From: Novosphingobium clariflavum
GTDB lineage: Bacteria > Pseudomonadota > Alphaproteobacteria > Sphingomonadales > Sphingomonadaceae
NCBI RefSeq assembly: GCF_026420865.1
Contig: NZ_JAPCWC010000001.1
Coordinates: 62,001 to 126,000, forward strand
Reading direction: 5' to 3'
DNA: 64,000 bases
Position 1 is the stretch's first letter. Every line of letters starts with the position of its first letter. The notes below the pieces were generated by a model. The model made no database searches. It was not told the DNA's origin and saw only the letters and a program-made list of their open reading frames with translations. A program made the position numbers and the translations under genes. Below are positions 21,931 through 30,858 of this stretch, piece by piece.

Positions 21931-23043
21931 ATGCGTTTTTCCGTATTTCTGAATGCGCGTTCGCTTGGTCCGGATCAGGACCGTAAGCTGATGAAGGATC
22001 TGGAGGCCCATGCGAAGTTGGCCGCAGATCTCGATTACGACGCCATCTTCCTGCCGGATCATCACTTCAACGGGTACATGCCGGTGGCGAGCGACAGCTT
22101 CATCTTCGCCGGCTATCTTGCCGCGCAGATGCCCAAGATGCATTTCGGATTCTCGGTCGTCTCGGTGCCGCTCCACCACCCGGTGCGTCTTGCCGAGCGA
22201 ATTAACATCCTCGACCAATTGACCGACGGGAAGCTGTTGGTCGGCGTCGGTTCAGGCACGACCCCGGAAGAAATGATCGGTTTTGCGGTCGACTACAAGG
22301 ATGCCGGCCGCATCTCAGACACCAACCTGGCGCTGGTCGAACAGCTCTGGGCCAAGCAGATGGAAGATCCTGCCGTCGTCATCGACAACGGACCCTACAA
22401 GGGGCGTGTCCTCCAGCGGATCACGCCGTCGCCGTTCACGCCGGGCCATGCGCGGCTGATGCCGGTGGCGATGAAGGAAGCCAGTTCGCGCCGCGCGGCC
22501 GAAAACGGCTGGCCGGCCTTCATTCCCGCCTTCACCCCGCCGACGATCGGCGGCACCGAACCGTTCACCCACGTCAAGAAGTGGTTCGACATCTACAAGG
22601 GTTTCCTGCTGGAAGCCGGGCATAGCGAGGACGTGGTGAAGTCCGCGCTCGACTGGACGACGCACACCTATCAGGTCGTCCACGTGGCCGAAAGCGACGA
22701 TCAGGCGCGTGAGGAACTGGAAGTGATCCTGCGCAGCTACCAGGATGCCATCGAGCGTGAAGCCGAGTTCAACGCGCGCGCCGAAAGCGACGATGCCAAC
22801 AAGAAGACCGACAGGACGCCCAATGCCCTGACCGACGATTGGATTGGCACCTGGTGCCTCTATGGTTCGCCGGAGACGGTGCTGGAGCATCTTACGCCTT
22901 ATGCTGAACTCGGGATCGGAAACGTGCTGTGCGGCACCACCACCGGGCCGCTGACCGAGCAGCGGCTGGCCTACGGCGATCAGACGCTGCGGCTGATGGC
23001 GGAAAAGGTGATGCCTGCGCTCAAGGCCGCAGTCCCGGCCTGA
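21931..23043 (+). CDS. LLM-class (luciferase-like) flavin-dependent monooxygenase
   Basis: Bacterial luciferase-fold enzyme of 370 aa that uses reduced FMN and oxygen on a substrate supplied in the cytoplasm. Family features are LAADLDYDAIFLPDHHF near residue 35, the loop VSVPLHHPVRLAERINILDQLTDGKLLVGVGSGT near residues 75-110, and a C-terminal WIGTWCLYGSPETVLEHL near residue 310. It is the first gene of an operon with an FMN reductase, which provides the reduced flavin, and a GH3 glycosidase. A 10-bp perfect hairpin separates it from the reductase. The true substrate is unknown; a xenobiotic or plant-derived aromatic or glycoside is an inference. Confidence 0.9.
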   Translation: MRFSVFLNARSLGPDQDRKLMKDLEAHAKLAADLDYDAIFLPDHHFNGYMPVASDSFIFAGYLAAQMPKMHFGFSVVSVPLHHPVRLAERINILDQLTDGKLLVGVGSGTTPEEMIGFAVDYKDAGRISDTNLALVEQLWAKQMEDPAVVIDNGPYKGRVLQRITPSPFTPGHARLMPVAMKEASSRRAAENGWPAFIPAFTPPTIGGTEPFTHVKKWFDIYKGFLLEAGHSEDVVKSALDWTTHTYQVVHVAESDDQAREELEVILRSYQDAIEREAEFNARAESDDANKKTDRTPNALTDDWIGTWCLYGSPETVLEHLTPYAELGIGNVLCGTTTGPLTEQRLAYGDQTLRLMAEKVMPALKAAVPA

Positions 23044-23055
23044 ACAAGGATAGGA

Positions 23056-23083
23056 TGGCGCGGCCCGCGAGAAGGCCGCGCCA
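23056..23083 (+). promoter_or_regulatory. Intergenic hairpin inside the monooxygenase operon
   Basis: TGGCGCGGCC, an 8-base loop, then GGCCGCGCCA forms a perfect 10-bp stem 13 bases after the monooxygenase stop and 15 before the reductase ATG. No U-run follows. It could be a partial terminator or an mRNA-stabilising element that gives more monooxygenase than reductase. Confidence 0.55.
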
Positions 23084-23098
23084 CGTGAGGAGAAAGCG

Positions 23099-23686
23099 AT
23101 GACCGAGAATTCGACCGCCGCGCCCCGGCGGATCGTCGGGCTGGGCGGTACCTTCCGCCAGGCCTCGTCCAGCGAACGGATCGTGCGCGCAGTTCTGGCA
23201 GAATGCGCCGCAATGGGCGCCGAAACCGTGATGTTCGACGGTCCCGCGCTCGCGGCGCTGCCGCATTTCAATCCGGAGCAGGCGGAGCGTACGGCGGAAG
23301 AACTGGCGCTTGTCGAAGCGGTTCGGATGGCGGACGGTATCGTCATCGGCAGCCCCGGCTATCACGGCGGCTATTCGGGTCTCGTCAAGAATGCCATCGA
23401 CTTGCTGGAAGACTTGCGCGGTGATGCCCGTGTATATTTTGATGGACGACCTGTGGGGCTGGTTGTCACGGCGGCCGGATGGCAGGCCTGTGGAACCACG
23501 CTTTCGGCACTGCGCGACGTTGTCCATGCCATGCGCGGTTGGCCGACGCCGGTAGGTGTCGGGGTCAATTCGGTCGAGCAGAGGCCGTTTGCGCCCGACG
23601 GTTCGTTGATCGACGAAGCGGTTGCGCGTGCAGTGCGCGCCCAGGCTGAGCAGATCATGGGTTTCAGGGTGGAGGCCCGGGCATGA
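23099..23686 (+). CDS. NAD(P)H-dependent FMN reductase
   Basis: Flavodoxin-fold reductase of 195 aa. The FMN phosphate loop is GTFRQASSSER near residue 18, and the second flavin loop GSPGYHGGYSGLVKNAIDLL is near residue 83. It should supply FMNH2 to the LLM monooxygenase encoded upstream, the usual two-component pair. A strong ribosome site (GTGAGGAGAAAG) precedes the ATG. Its stop overlaps the GH3 start by 4 bases (ATGA), so reductase and glycosidase are coupled. Confidence 0.9.
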   Translation: MTENSTAAPRRIVGLGGTFRQASSSERIVRAVLAECAAMGAETVMFDGPALAALPHFNPEQAERTAEELALVEAVRMADGIVIGSPGYHGGYSGLVKNAIDLLEDLRGDARVYFDGRPVGLVVTAAGWQACGTTLSALRDVVHAMRGWPTPVGVGVNSVEQRPFAPDGSLIDEAVARAVRAQAEQIMGFRVEARA

Positions 23687-26076
23687 GCGCGCTTTCTCTT
23701 TCGCAGGCCTGCGCGCTTACGGCAGGCGGGGCGATGTGGTCCTCGTGTGCGGTGCCTGAGGCGGGCATTCCCTCCTTCACGATGTCCGATGGCCCGCTTG
23801 GCATCGCCAGCGGCAAGGTGGACGAACGCGATATTGCCCTGCTTAGCCCGTGCTCGACGCTGCTTGGTGCAACCTGGGATCGCGATCTGTCCTGCCGCAT
23901 TGGTGCGCTGGTCGGTAGCGAGGCCGTTTCGCGCGGCGTGGACGCCGTGCTGGCGCCCAACCTCAATCTCGCTCGCAGCCCGCTGGCAGGGCGTGCCTTC
24001 GAGTACTTTTCGGAAGATCCGGTGTTGACCGGGGTGCTCGGCGCGGAATGGGTCAAGGGCCTGCAATCGACCGGCACCGGATCGATCGCCAAGCACATGG
24101 TCTGCAACGATAGCGAGACTGCGCGCGACGAGGTTGACGTTCGTGTCGACGAGCGGACCTTGCGCGAGGTGTACCTGCTACCCTTTGAATATGCCGCAAG
24201 CGCCGGCTGTGTTGGGCTGATGGCGGCCTATAATCGCGTCAATGGAGCGTGGTGTTCGGAACAGGCCCATGTGCTGACGAAAGTGGTCAAGCAGGACTGG
24301 GGCTTCGATGGTCTCATCATGAGCGACTGGTTCGGCACCCATTCCAGCGAAGGCACGATCACTGCCGGGCTCGATCTGGAAATGCCGGGCCCTGCGCGGT
24401 TCATGGGGGAAAAGCTGGAGGCGGCGGTGGCGATGGGGACGGTCGACGCCGCGCGCGTGGAAGACGCGGCAGCGCGCGTCGCATCGGTCGCGCGCCGGAT
24501 CACCGGCAACAAGTCCCAGCCGGTGTCGCCGGATGCGGCGCAGGCTCTGCTTGTGGAGGCGGCGGCTGCCGGCTTTACGCTCCTGCGTAACGAAGGGGAT
24601 ATGCTGCCGCTCGCTCCGGGATCGGTAAAGCGCCTGGCCGTGATCGGCCCCAACGCCTGGGCGCCGTGTTTTCAGGGCGGGACTTTCGCCAAGATCTCGA
24701 TCTCGCCCGATGCGCCGACGCCGGTCGAGGTTCTGCGCGAGACGTATGGCGGCTGTTCGGAAATCCTGTTCGAGCCTGGCGTCGATCCGCAGCCGCGCCT
24801 GCCCAGCATGCGCGTTGTGCCGGCGCTGGATATCGGCGATGGCTCCACGCGCGGAATGACACTCGAATACTTTGGCGCGCCAGATTGTGCGGGTGAAGTG
24901 GTGTCGCGTGAGACACGCGACACGAATTCGCTGGTCTGGTTTGTCGGCGTGCACGATCAGGCCGATTTCACGAGGCCCGGTTCGGTGCGGGCAAGCGGGC
25001 GCTACGAAGCGACCCGTAGCGGAGCGCACAATCTGCACCTTGGCTCCACGGGTGCCGCGCGTATTGTTGTCGATGGCGTGGAAGTGCTGCGCGCGGGTGG
25101 CGAAATCCCGGCGGGTGACGTCATGGGCGTGCTCAAGCGTGGCGATTCCGATGTCGTGGCCCTGGAATTGGCCGCGGGGCAGACGGTCACGGTGACGGTC
25201 GAGTTCTCATGGGTTGGCGGGCGTGTGCAGGGGCTCTGGTACGGGTTGCGCGGTCCCGGCAGTGCGGAAGAGATGTTGCAGGCTGCTGTCGACGCCGCGC
25301 GATCGGCCGACGCGGTATTCCTGATCGTGGGGGAAACATCCGACTCCAGCGTCGAAAGCAAGGACCGTGCGGACACTTTGCTACCGGCCGAGCAACTGGC
25401 CTTGATCGACGCGGTGACGGCAGCCAATCCCCGTAGCGCGGTGATCGTCAACGTGGGCCATGCCTTCGACTGCTCCTGGGAGCACCGGACGGCCGCGCTG
25501 CTCTCGGTCTGGTATCCGGGCGAAGGCTTCGCCCGGGCGCTCGCCGATGTCCTGTCAGGTGCTCGTGAGCCCGGCGGACGCCTGCCGGTAACGATCGCGG
25601 TCAGCGAGGACGATTACCCCTCCTTCGCGCTGCACCCTGCCGATGATGGGACGCTGGCCTATTCGGAAGGCACTCTGCTGGGCTATCGCGGCCTTGTCGC
25701 CAAAGGAAAGGCGGCGCGGCATCCGTTCGGTTCCGGCGCTGGTTACGCGTGCTTTGCTTGGTCCGATGCGCGCATCGAGGACAACGTGGTAACGCTTACC
25801 GTCGCGAACGTCTCGAACCGCGACGGCAGCGACGTCGTGCAGGTCTACCGCGATCATCCCGAATGCGCGCTGGTAGGTTTCACCAAGGTAGCCCTGGCCG
25901 CCGGGGAAAGCCGCCGCGTATCGGTACCGCTGGAACCCCGCGCACTGCAACGCTGGGGCGAGGATGCGTGGGAATGCCTTGCCGGCCCCCTCGGCCTGCG
26001 AGTGGCGCGCCACAGCGAAGAGGCGGGCATGGCGCCTGAAGCAGCTGTCCCGGATCTATCCCGGGAGCACGGCTGA
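23683..26076 (+). CDS. Glycoside hydrolase family 3 beta-glycosidase with PA14 insert
   Basis: GH3 enzyme of 797 aa. The N-terminal barrel carries SDGPLGI near residue 35, NLNLARSPLAGRAFEYFSEDP and AKHMVCNDSE; the nucleophile Asp is in GFDGLIMSDWFGTHS near residue 212. The second alpha/beta domain starts near residue 290 (GFTLLRNEGDMLPL). A PA14-like insert (about residues 390-510) and a C-terminal fibronectin-III-like domain follow. No signal peptide is seen, so it acts in the cytoplasm. It probably releases sugar from an imported glycoside. Its coupling to a flavin monooxygenase and reductase suggests that the aglycone is then oxidised; this is inference. Confidence 0.9.
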   Translation: MSALSLSQACALTAGGAMWSSCAVPEAGIPSFTMSDGPLGIASGKVDERDIALLSPCSTLLGATWDRDLSCRIGALVGSEAVSRGVDAVLAPNLNLARSPLAGRAFEYFSEDPVLTGVLGAEWVKGLQSTGTGSIAKHMVCNDSETARDEVDVRVDERTLREVYLLPFEYAASAGCVGLMAAYNRVNGAWCSEQAHVLTKVVKQDWGFDGLIMSDWFGTHSSEGTITAGLDLEMPGPARFMGEKLEAAVAMGTVDAARVEDAAARVASVARRITGNKSQPVSPDAAQALLVEAAAAGFTLLRNEGDMLPLAPGSVKRLAVIGPNAWAPCFQGGTFAKISISPDAPTPVEVLRETYGGCSEILFEPGVDPQPRLPSMRVVPALDIGDGSTRGMTLEYFGAPDCAGEVVSRETRDTNSLVWFVGVHDQADFTRPGSVRASGRYEATRSGAHNLHLGSTGAARIVVDGVEVLRAGGEIPAGDVMGVLKRGDSDVVALELAAGQTVTVTVEFSWVGGRVQGLWYGLRGPGSAEEMLQAAVDAARSADAVFLIVGETSDSSVESKDRADTLLPAEQLALIDAVTAANPRSAVIVNVGHAFDCSWEHRTAALLSVWYPGEGFARALADVLSGAREPGGRLPVTIAVSEDDYPSFALHPADDGTLAYSEGTLLGYRGLVAKGKAARHPFGSGAGYACFAWSDARIEDNVVTLTVANVSNRDGSDVVQVYRDHPECALVGFTKVALAAGESRRVSVPLEPRALQRWGEDAWECLAGPLGLRVARHSEEAGMAPEAAVPDLSREHG

Positions 26077-28218
26077 GCCTTCCTCCCGCTGGCGCCGCAT
26101 GGCCGGGGGAGGCGGGGCGTAGGATGCCAGATTGCGCCTGAGGCTGGTAAGCGCCAGCACGCCAAGGCGGCGCTGCTCGAGATCGTCCAGCGCCGCCACT
26201 TTCGCCAGAACCAGGTCGATCGCCCGAACCAAGGCGGGATCCGGGTCGATCGGCCGGTCGTCGCGCAGCTGCGTGAAGTGCTGTTCGACGTGCTTGAGCA
26301 CGACCGCGACTTGCCGGGCGCTCCACGGCGATGCACGTTCCTGGAACGTGCGAAGGTCGTGGATGGCCATGCCGATGCGGGTGTCGGCGAGGATGTCGAG
26401 CAGGGGCTGGGTAGGGTCGATCGCCAGGTATTTGAGCCGCGGCGTCAGCATCGCCACGCGGTCGATCATGCGGCCGATCCAGGCATTGAGGTCGAGGCTG
26501 TCCCTGCCCCCGGCCATGCCAGCGAGCTCGCGCCAGCCCGAACGCACGAGCCGGATCGCACTGGAGCGGGTTCCGACCGAACTGGCGAAATTGAGTACAA
26601 AGACGGCAATGCCAACCCCCACGACTTGCGCGATGGCGAAGTTGGTGAAGGTCTGGAAATTGGCGTCGTATTCCTCGTTGAGGCCTACGAGGCCAGGCAA
26701 TGTCAGCATGATGCCGATGGCAAAGATCGCGGTCGAGGGGCGGGCCTGAAGGCTGCCGACGATCAGCATGACCGGTGCCAGAACGCCAACCATCGCCGGA
26801 AAGTCGCTGAGCCGGGGCATCAGCACAAAGGCGTAGAATGCGCCGATCGGCATGGCGGCAAGGGTCCCGTACAGCAGGCGGCTGGCGGTCGGTCCGGGGT
26901 TGTCGAGGTGGCTGAACAGGGCGCAGATGATGCACGCAATCACCACGGCAGTGCTGCCATCCGGCCAGGCAGTGGCGATCCACATGGCGGTGCCGATGCC
27001 CAGGGTTGCCATCGTCGCCAGCGCCGATCGCAGCGCCAGGCCATGGTCACGGTGCAGCGGCATGGCGCGGGCGTTGCGGATGGCGGCGGCGATGTTCGGT
27101 GATGGCGCGGTGGTCGGGGAAAGGATGATCGCATGCAATTCACGCGCATCGCGGTGGATACGGATCAGATCCTGCAAGCGGTCGAGCAGGCTTAGACACA
27201 GCCCGATCTCCCAGTCCCATTCGCTCTCGTCCCGCGGTTCCAGTGCATGCGCGCGGGCAATAAGCGCGTCCGCTTGGGGAATGGTCTCGGGGGCCGAGGA
27301 AAGGTCGTTCAGCCACAGGGTGATGTCGGCGATGAGGGCTGCGATATCGGGAGGCATGGCTTCAGCGGCGTGAAGCTGGCCGATGCGGTCCTCGATGCCG
27401 CTCGCCAGCGGGAGGAGCATCGAGAGCCGGTCCTGCAATACGCGCAGCACCGCGACCCGCACGGTGAAGCGGGAGAGATCGAAAGGCAACTGGACCGCGA
27501 GCTGGTGCAATTCGTGGAGATCGAGAGCGAGCCTGCGGCGGTCGCGGTCCAGCGTCACCGCGTCCTCTGCACTGTCCTGCGCGGACAGCGCATCGCGTGA
27601 CCAGCGTTCGGCGTCGGTCAGGATCTGGCTGGCGCGTTCGGCCAGCTTTGCGGAGACGGTGCGCGGGAATATCAGTGCGTTGACCACGGCACTGGACCAG
27701 ATGCCGATGATGATTTCCTGCACGCGCAGGCTGGCGATGTCGAAGATCGTGCCCGGGTGGCTCACGGCGGCGAAGCCGATGATGCTGGCGGTATACCCGG
27801 CGAGCAGGAACACGTAGGATCGCGGGGTGCGGTCCAGCATCGCCACATACGTGCACAATGCCAGCCAAAGGCCCAGCACCCAGGTCAGCAACTCCGGCGA
27901 GTTCACGAACTGGGGGACGAGGATGATGGCGACAAGCGCGCCGAAGACGGTCCCGATCATGCGGAAGACCGCTTTCGACAACATGGCACCGGCCAGCGGC
28001 TGGGCCACGATATAGCAGGTGATGACCGACCAGTATGGCCGGTGCAGGCCAATCCGCAGCGCGATGTAGTAGGCCAGGATCGCCGCCACGTAAGTCTTCA
28101 GCGAAAACAGGGCATCCGCCATCCCGGTCAGCGTTTCCGCCAGAATGGGACTTGGTGTGCGGGAACGCGGCAGGGCTGGCGTGGTGCTGCCTTGCAGACG
28201 CGCGGTGCCGATGGCCAT
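26056..28218 (-). CDS. FUSC family protein, aromatic-acid efflux type
   Basis: Inner-membrane exporter-like protein of 720 aa with the typical FUSC duplication: an N-terminal membrane block (TYVAAILAYYIALRIGLHRPYWSVITCYIV onwards, about residues 45-190), a long soluble helical region (about 200-375), a second membrane block (about residues 395-545) and a cytoplasmic C-terminus. It resembles AaeB/YccS-type proteins that export aromatic carboxylic acids. The gene overlaps the end of the convergent GH3 gene by 21 bases. It is divergent from a LysR regulator, like the aaeR-aaeXAB arrangement. No membrane-fusion (AaeA-like) partner is present next to it. Confidence 0.88.
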   Translation of the reverse strand: MAIGTARLQGSTTPALPRSRTPSPILAETLTGMADALFSLKTYVAAILAYYIALRIGLHRPYWSVITCYIVAQPLAGAMLSKAVFRMIGTVFGALVAIILVPQFVNSPELLTWVLGLWLALCTYVAMLDRTPRSYVFLLAGYTASIIGFAAVSHPGTIFDIASLRVQEIIIGIWSSAVVNALIFPRTVSAKLAERASQILTDAERWSRDALSAQDSAEDAVTLDRDRRRLALDLHELHQLAVQLPFDLSRFTVRVAVLRVLQDRLSMLLPLASGIEDRIGQLHAAEAMPPDIAALIADITLWLNDLSSAPETIPQADALIARAHALEPRDESEWDWEIGLCLSLLDRLQDLIRIHRDARELHAIILSPTTAPSPNIAAAIRNARAMPLHRDHGLALRSALATMATLGIGTAMWIATAWPDGSTAVVIACIICALFSHLDNPGPTASRLLYGTLAAMPIGAFYAFVLMPRLSDFPAMVGVLAPVMLIVGSLQARPSTAIFAIGIMLTLPGLVGLNEEYDANFQTFTNFAIAQVVGVGIAVFVLNFASSVGTRSSAIRLVRSGWRELAGMAGGRDSLDLNAWIGRMIDRVAMLTPRLKYLAIDPTQPLLDILADTRIGMAIHDLRTFQERASPWSARQVAVVLKHVEQHFTQLRDDRPIDPDPALVRAIDLVLAKVAALDDLEQRRLGVLALTSLRRNLASYAPPPPAMRRQREEGSAVLPG

Positions 28219-28537
28219 GGTGTCAGACCGTCATCGGATCGATATGGCTGGATAAGGTTGCCGCCGGGGATAGGCGAGCGCCGATGCGGGGTTCAAGACA
28301 GGCAACTCTTGTTGTCTTATATCCACCGTTGCAGTCTTGGGGCATGAACATCAGCGCAGTTTAGGGGGAAGTCCGCCTGTTCGGCGGCAACCTGTCCAGG
28401 ATGTGTCGGTCTCGCCGACGGCGCTGCCCTGGACCTTTCATCGAGTCGATGGAAGGACTGAGTTGAACTGACTTTATATCGCTGCGATATGGATTGGGGC
28501 GCTTGGCCAGCAACGAGCGGCTCTGGAGCGACGTGGA
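28219..28537. promoter_or_regulatory. Divergent regulatory gap of FUSC and LysR genes
   Basis: The gap is 319 bases with no gene. ATATCGCTGCGATAT at 28476-28490 is a perfect 15-base palindrome with a T-N11-A core, the usual form of a LysR box. Nested inverted repeats also occur near 28392-28436 (GTCCAGG with CCTGGAC outside, GTCGG with CCGAC inside). Confidence 0.6.
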
Positions 28538-29506
28538 ATGCAGAACATCGACATTCGCCAGCTGCGCTATTTTCTTGCGGTCGCCAATGAACGCAGCTTC
28601 ACGCGCGCGGCGGAGCAACTGCACATGACGCAGCCGCCGCTCAGCCAGCGTATCCAGGAACTTGAGGTCTCGCTGGGATTGACCCTGTTCGAGCGCGGCA
28701 CTCGCCCGCTGAAGCTCACCGAGGCGGGCAAGCTGCTCTATGAGCGGGCCAGCATGGTCATGCGCGGCATGCAGCAGCTCCAGGTCTCCATGCAGACCCT
28801 CGCGGCGCGGAAATCACCGCGCTTCGTGTTCGGGCTGGTGCCCTCGACGCTCTATGCGCGTCTGCCCGAGGTAATCCGGCAGTTTCGCGAGATCGTGCCG
28901 CAAGTCGAGATCGGCGTCACCGAAATGGGCACCGAGGAGCAGATGGCGGCGCTGAAGGATCGCCGCATCGATATCGGTTTCGACCGTATCGTTGTCGAGG
29001 ATCCGGGTATCCGTCACGTGCTGGCTCGTAATGAACCGCTTGTGGTCGCGGTGGCGAAGGACCACCCGCTGGCATTGCAGGGGGCGCCGGTGGAACTGGC
29101 AAGGCTCTGCCGGGAGCCGCTGATCTTCTATCCCAGCGAGCCGCGTCCGAGTTTTGCCGACCTCGTGCTCTCGGCGTTCGTGTCCCACGGGTTGATGCCT
29201 GATCAGATCCAGGAAGTGCGGGAACTCCAGACCGGGCTGGTCATGGTGGCGGCGGGCGTCGGTGCATGCATCGTGCCGCAATCGGTGCGGCATCACGGCC
29301 GCGGTGACGTGGCATTCATCGACATCGCCGAACCGATCTCAGCGCCGCTGTTGATGCGTTTCCGGCAAGGCGACACCGCGCCGGAACTGCGCCAACTGCT
29401 GACCCTGCTCGCACGGCTCTACGAGCAATGGGGCTGGCCGATTCCCACCGAACTCGCGCGGATGCGCGCCGCTTCCGATGCGGCTGTATCGGGTCATGTT
29501 CCATAA
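28538..29506 (+). CDS. LysR family transcriptional regulator
   Basis: A 322-aa LysR regulator with the helix-turn-helix at residues 5-65 (SFTRAAEQLHMTQPPLSQRI) and an effector domain from about 90. The N-terminus resembles the CatM/BenM-like branch (IDIRQLRYFLAVANERSFTRAAEQLH), whose members often respond to aromatic acids. This fits with control of the divergent FUSC efflux gene. The palindrome 48 bases upstream is the likely binding site. Confidence 0.9.
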   Translation: MQNIDIRQLRYFLAVANERSFTRAAEQLHMTQPPLSQRIQELEVSLGLTLFERGTRPLKLTEAGKLLYERASMVMRGMQQLQVSMQTLAARKSPRFVFGLVPSTLYARLPEVIRQFREIVPQVEIGVTEMGTEEQMAALKDRRIDIGFDRIVVEDPGIRHVLARNEPLVVAVAKDHPLALQGAPVELARLCREPLIFYPSEPRPSFADLVLSAFVSHGLMPDQIQEVRELQTGLVMVAAGVGACIVPQSVRHHGRGDVAFIDIAEPISAPLLMRFRQGDTAPELRQLLTLLARLYEQWGWPIPTELARMRAASDAAVSGHVP

Positions 29507-29582
29507 AATTCCTGTTTTCCGCGTTCTCTGAGAAATCAGGAAGCGCCGCCCGACTGGAAGGCGGGCTGACGCATCGGCAGGC

Positions 29583-30749
29583 TCATGGCTTCAGCGGTGC
29601 AAGGTCCAGCCCCAACCACGCAGCCATGGTTTCGAGTTCCGCGTACAGTTCCTCTCTTGCATCTTCGGGCGCGTCGGGTTCGAAATGCGCCGATTGCACG
29701 ATCAGCATTGCAGACTTGCGGTCGGCCTTGAGGTCGACCCGTGCGACCAAACGGTCGCCGAGCAGGAACGGCAGCACGTAGTAGCCGTGAAGGCGCTTTT
29801 CCGCAGGCACGTAGATCTCGATGCGGTAGCGGAAGCCGAACAGGCGCTCGGCGCGGTCGCGCTCCCAGACCAGCGGATCGAAGGGGGCCAGAAGAGCCCG
29901 GCCGTCGATGCGGCGCGGGCGGCGGGCATCGCGGTGGAGCCAGCCATGCTTTCCGCCCGCCACGGAGACCGGAATCAGCACGCCTTCCTCGGCCAGTGCA
30001 TGGATCGCGGGCCGGGCTTCTTCGGGCGACTGGCGGAAGTAATCGCGCAGTTCCTTGTCGGTGGCGATACCGTGGGCGGCGGCGGCATGGGCGATGAGCG
30101 CGCGGTGGGCGTCGGCATCGGCGGGGGTGGGCAGCGCCATGACGGTGGCAGGGATCACCCGTTCGGTCAGGTCATAGAGGCGCTCGAAGCTGCCGCGCCG
30201 TGCGGCGGTGGTTATGTGACCGGCCCAGAACAGCCATTCCAGCGCGCGCTTGGTGTCGCTCCATTCCCACCAGCCGGACTGGCCCTTGTGGCTCTCGAAA
30301 TCCGATGCGGCGAGCGGGCCGTCGATCCGGATGCGGTCGAGCAAGGCCATGGCCTCGGCGCGTCGTTCGGTGGCGTAGAGCCGCATCCGTCCCCAGCCTG
30401 CTTCACCGCGATCCGCCTGGCCCATGCGCCAGCGCAGCAGTGGCTGCAATTCGAACGGCAGCAGCGAGGCTTCGTGCGCCCAGTATTCGAACAGAGCGCG
30501 TTGGCGCCTGGGGCCCCAGGCCAGCGTTTCGAGATCGGCGCGATCATAAGCGCCGAGGCGCGAGAAGGCAGGCAGGTAATGCGCACGGACCAGCACGTTG
30601 ACGCTGTCGATCTGGTGAAGGTGAACCTTGCCGAGCACGCGGCGCAGATCGGCCGGTTTGCGGGCGCGGGAAGGCCGGGCGCCGAAGCCCTGCGCGGCAA
30701 GGGCGATGCGCCGGGCAAGCGGGGCGCCGATCTCTTCGTATTTCGTCAC
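29583..30749 (-). CDS. ycaQ: Winged-helix DNA glycosylase, YcaQ/AlkZ family
   Basis: A 388-aa protein of the HTH_42 family, whose members YcaQ and AlkZ unhook DNA interstrand crosslinks. The catalytic motif is visible as HLHQIDSVNVLVRAHYLP, that is Q-I-D, which is the YcaQ (AZL-like) form and differs from the Q-x-Q of AlkZ. The C-terminal winged-helix parts (FDPLVWERDRAERLFGFRYRIEIYVP and LHGYYVLPFLLGDRLVARVDLK) match the family. The GTG at 30749 is chosen because it puts the first helix near the usual place; the frame is open further upstream. It is divergent from cstA. Confidence 0.88.
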   Translation of the reverse strand: MTKYEEIGAPLARRIALAAQGFGARPSRARKPADLRRVLGKVHLHQIDSVNVLVRAHYLPAFSRLGAYDRADLETLAWGPRRQRALFEYWAHEASLLPFELQPLLRWRMGQADRGEAGWGRMRLYATERRAEAMALLDRIRIDGPLAASDFESHKGQSGWWEWSDTKRALEWLFWAGHITTAARRGSFERLYDLTERVIPATVMALPTPADADAHRALIAHAAAAHGIATDKELRDYFRQSPEEARPAIHALAEEGVLIPVSVAGGKHGWLHRDARRPRRIDGRALLAPFDPLVWERDRAERLFGFRYRIEIYVPAEKRLHGYYVLPFLLGDRLVARVDLKADRKSAMLIVQSAHFEPDAPEDAREELYAELETMAAWLGLDLAPLKP

Positions 30750-30858
30750 CGGACGAGAGGTATGGCCAAGTCCCGTCAGTGGCAAGCAGCCGACAGGGGG
30801 TTGCAGGCTCAGCCCATTCCTGCGCAAACGGCATTTAGCGCCGATATGGGAAGAGGAT

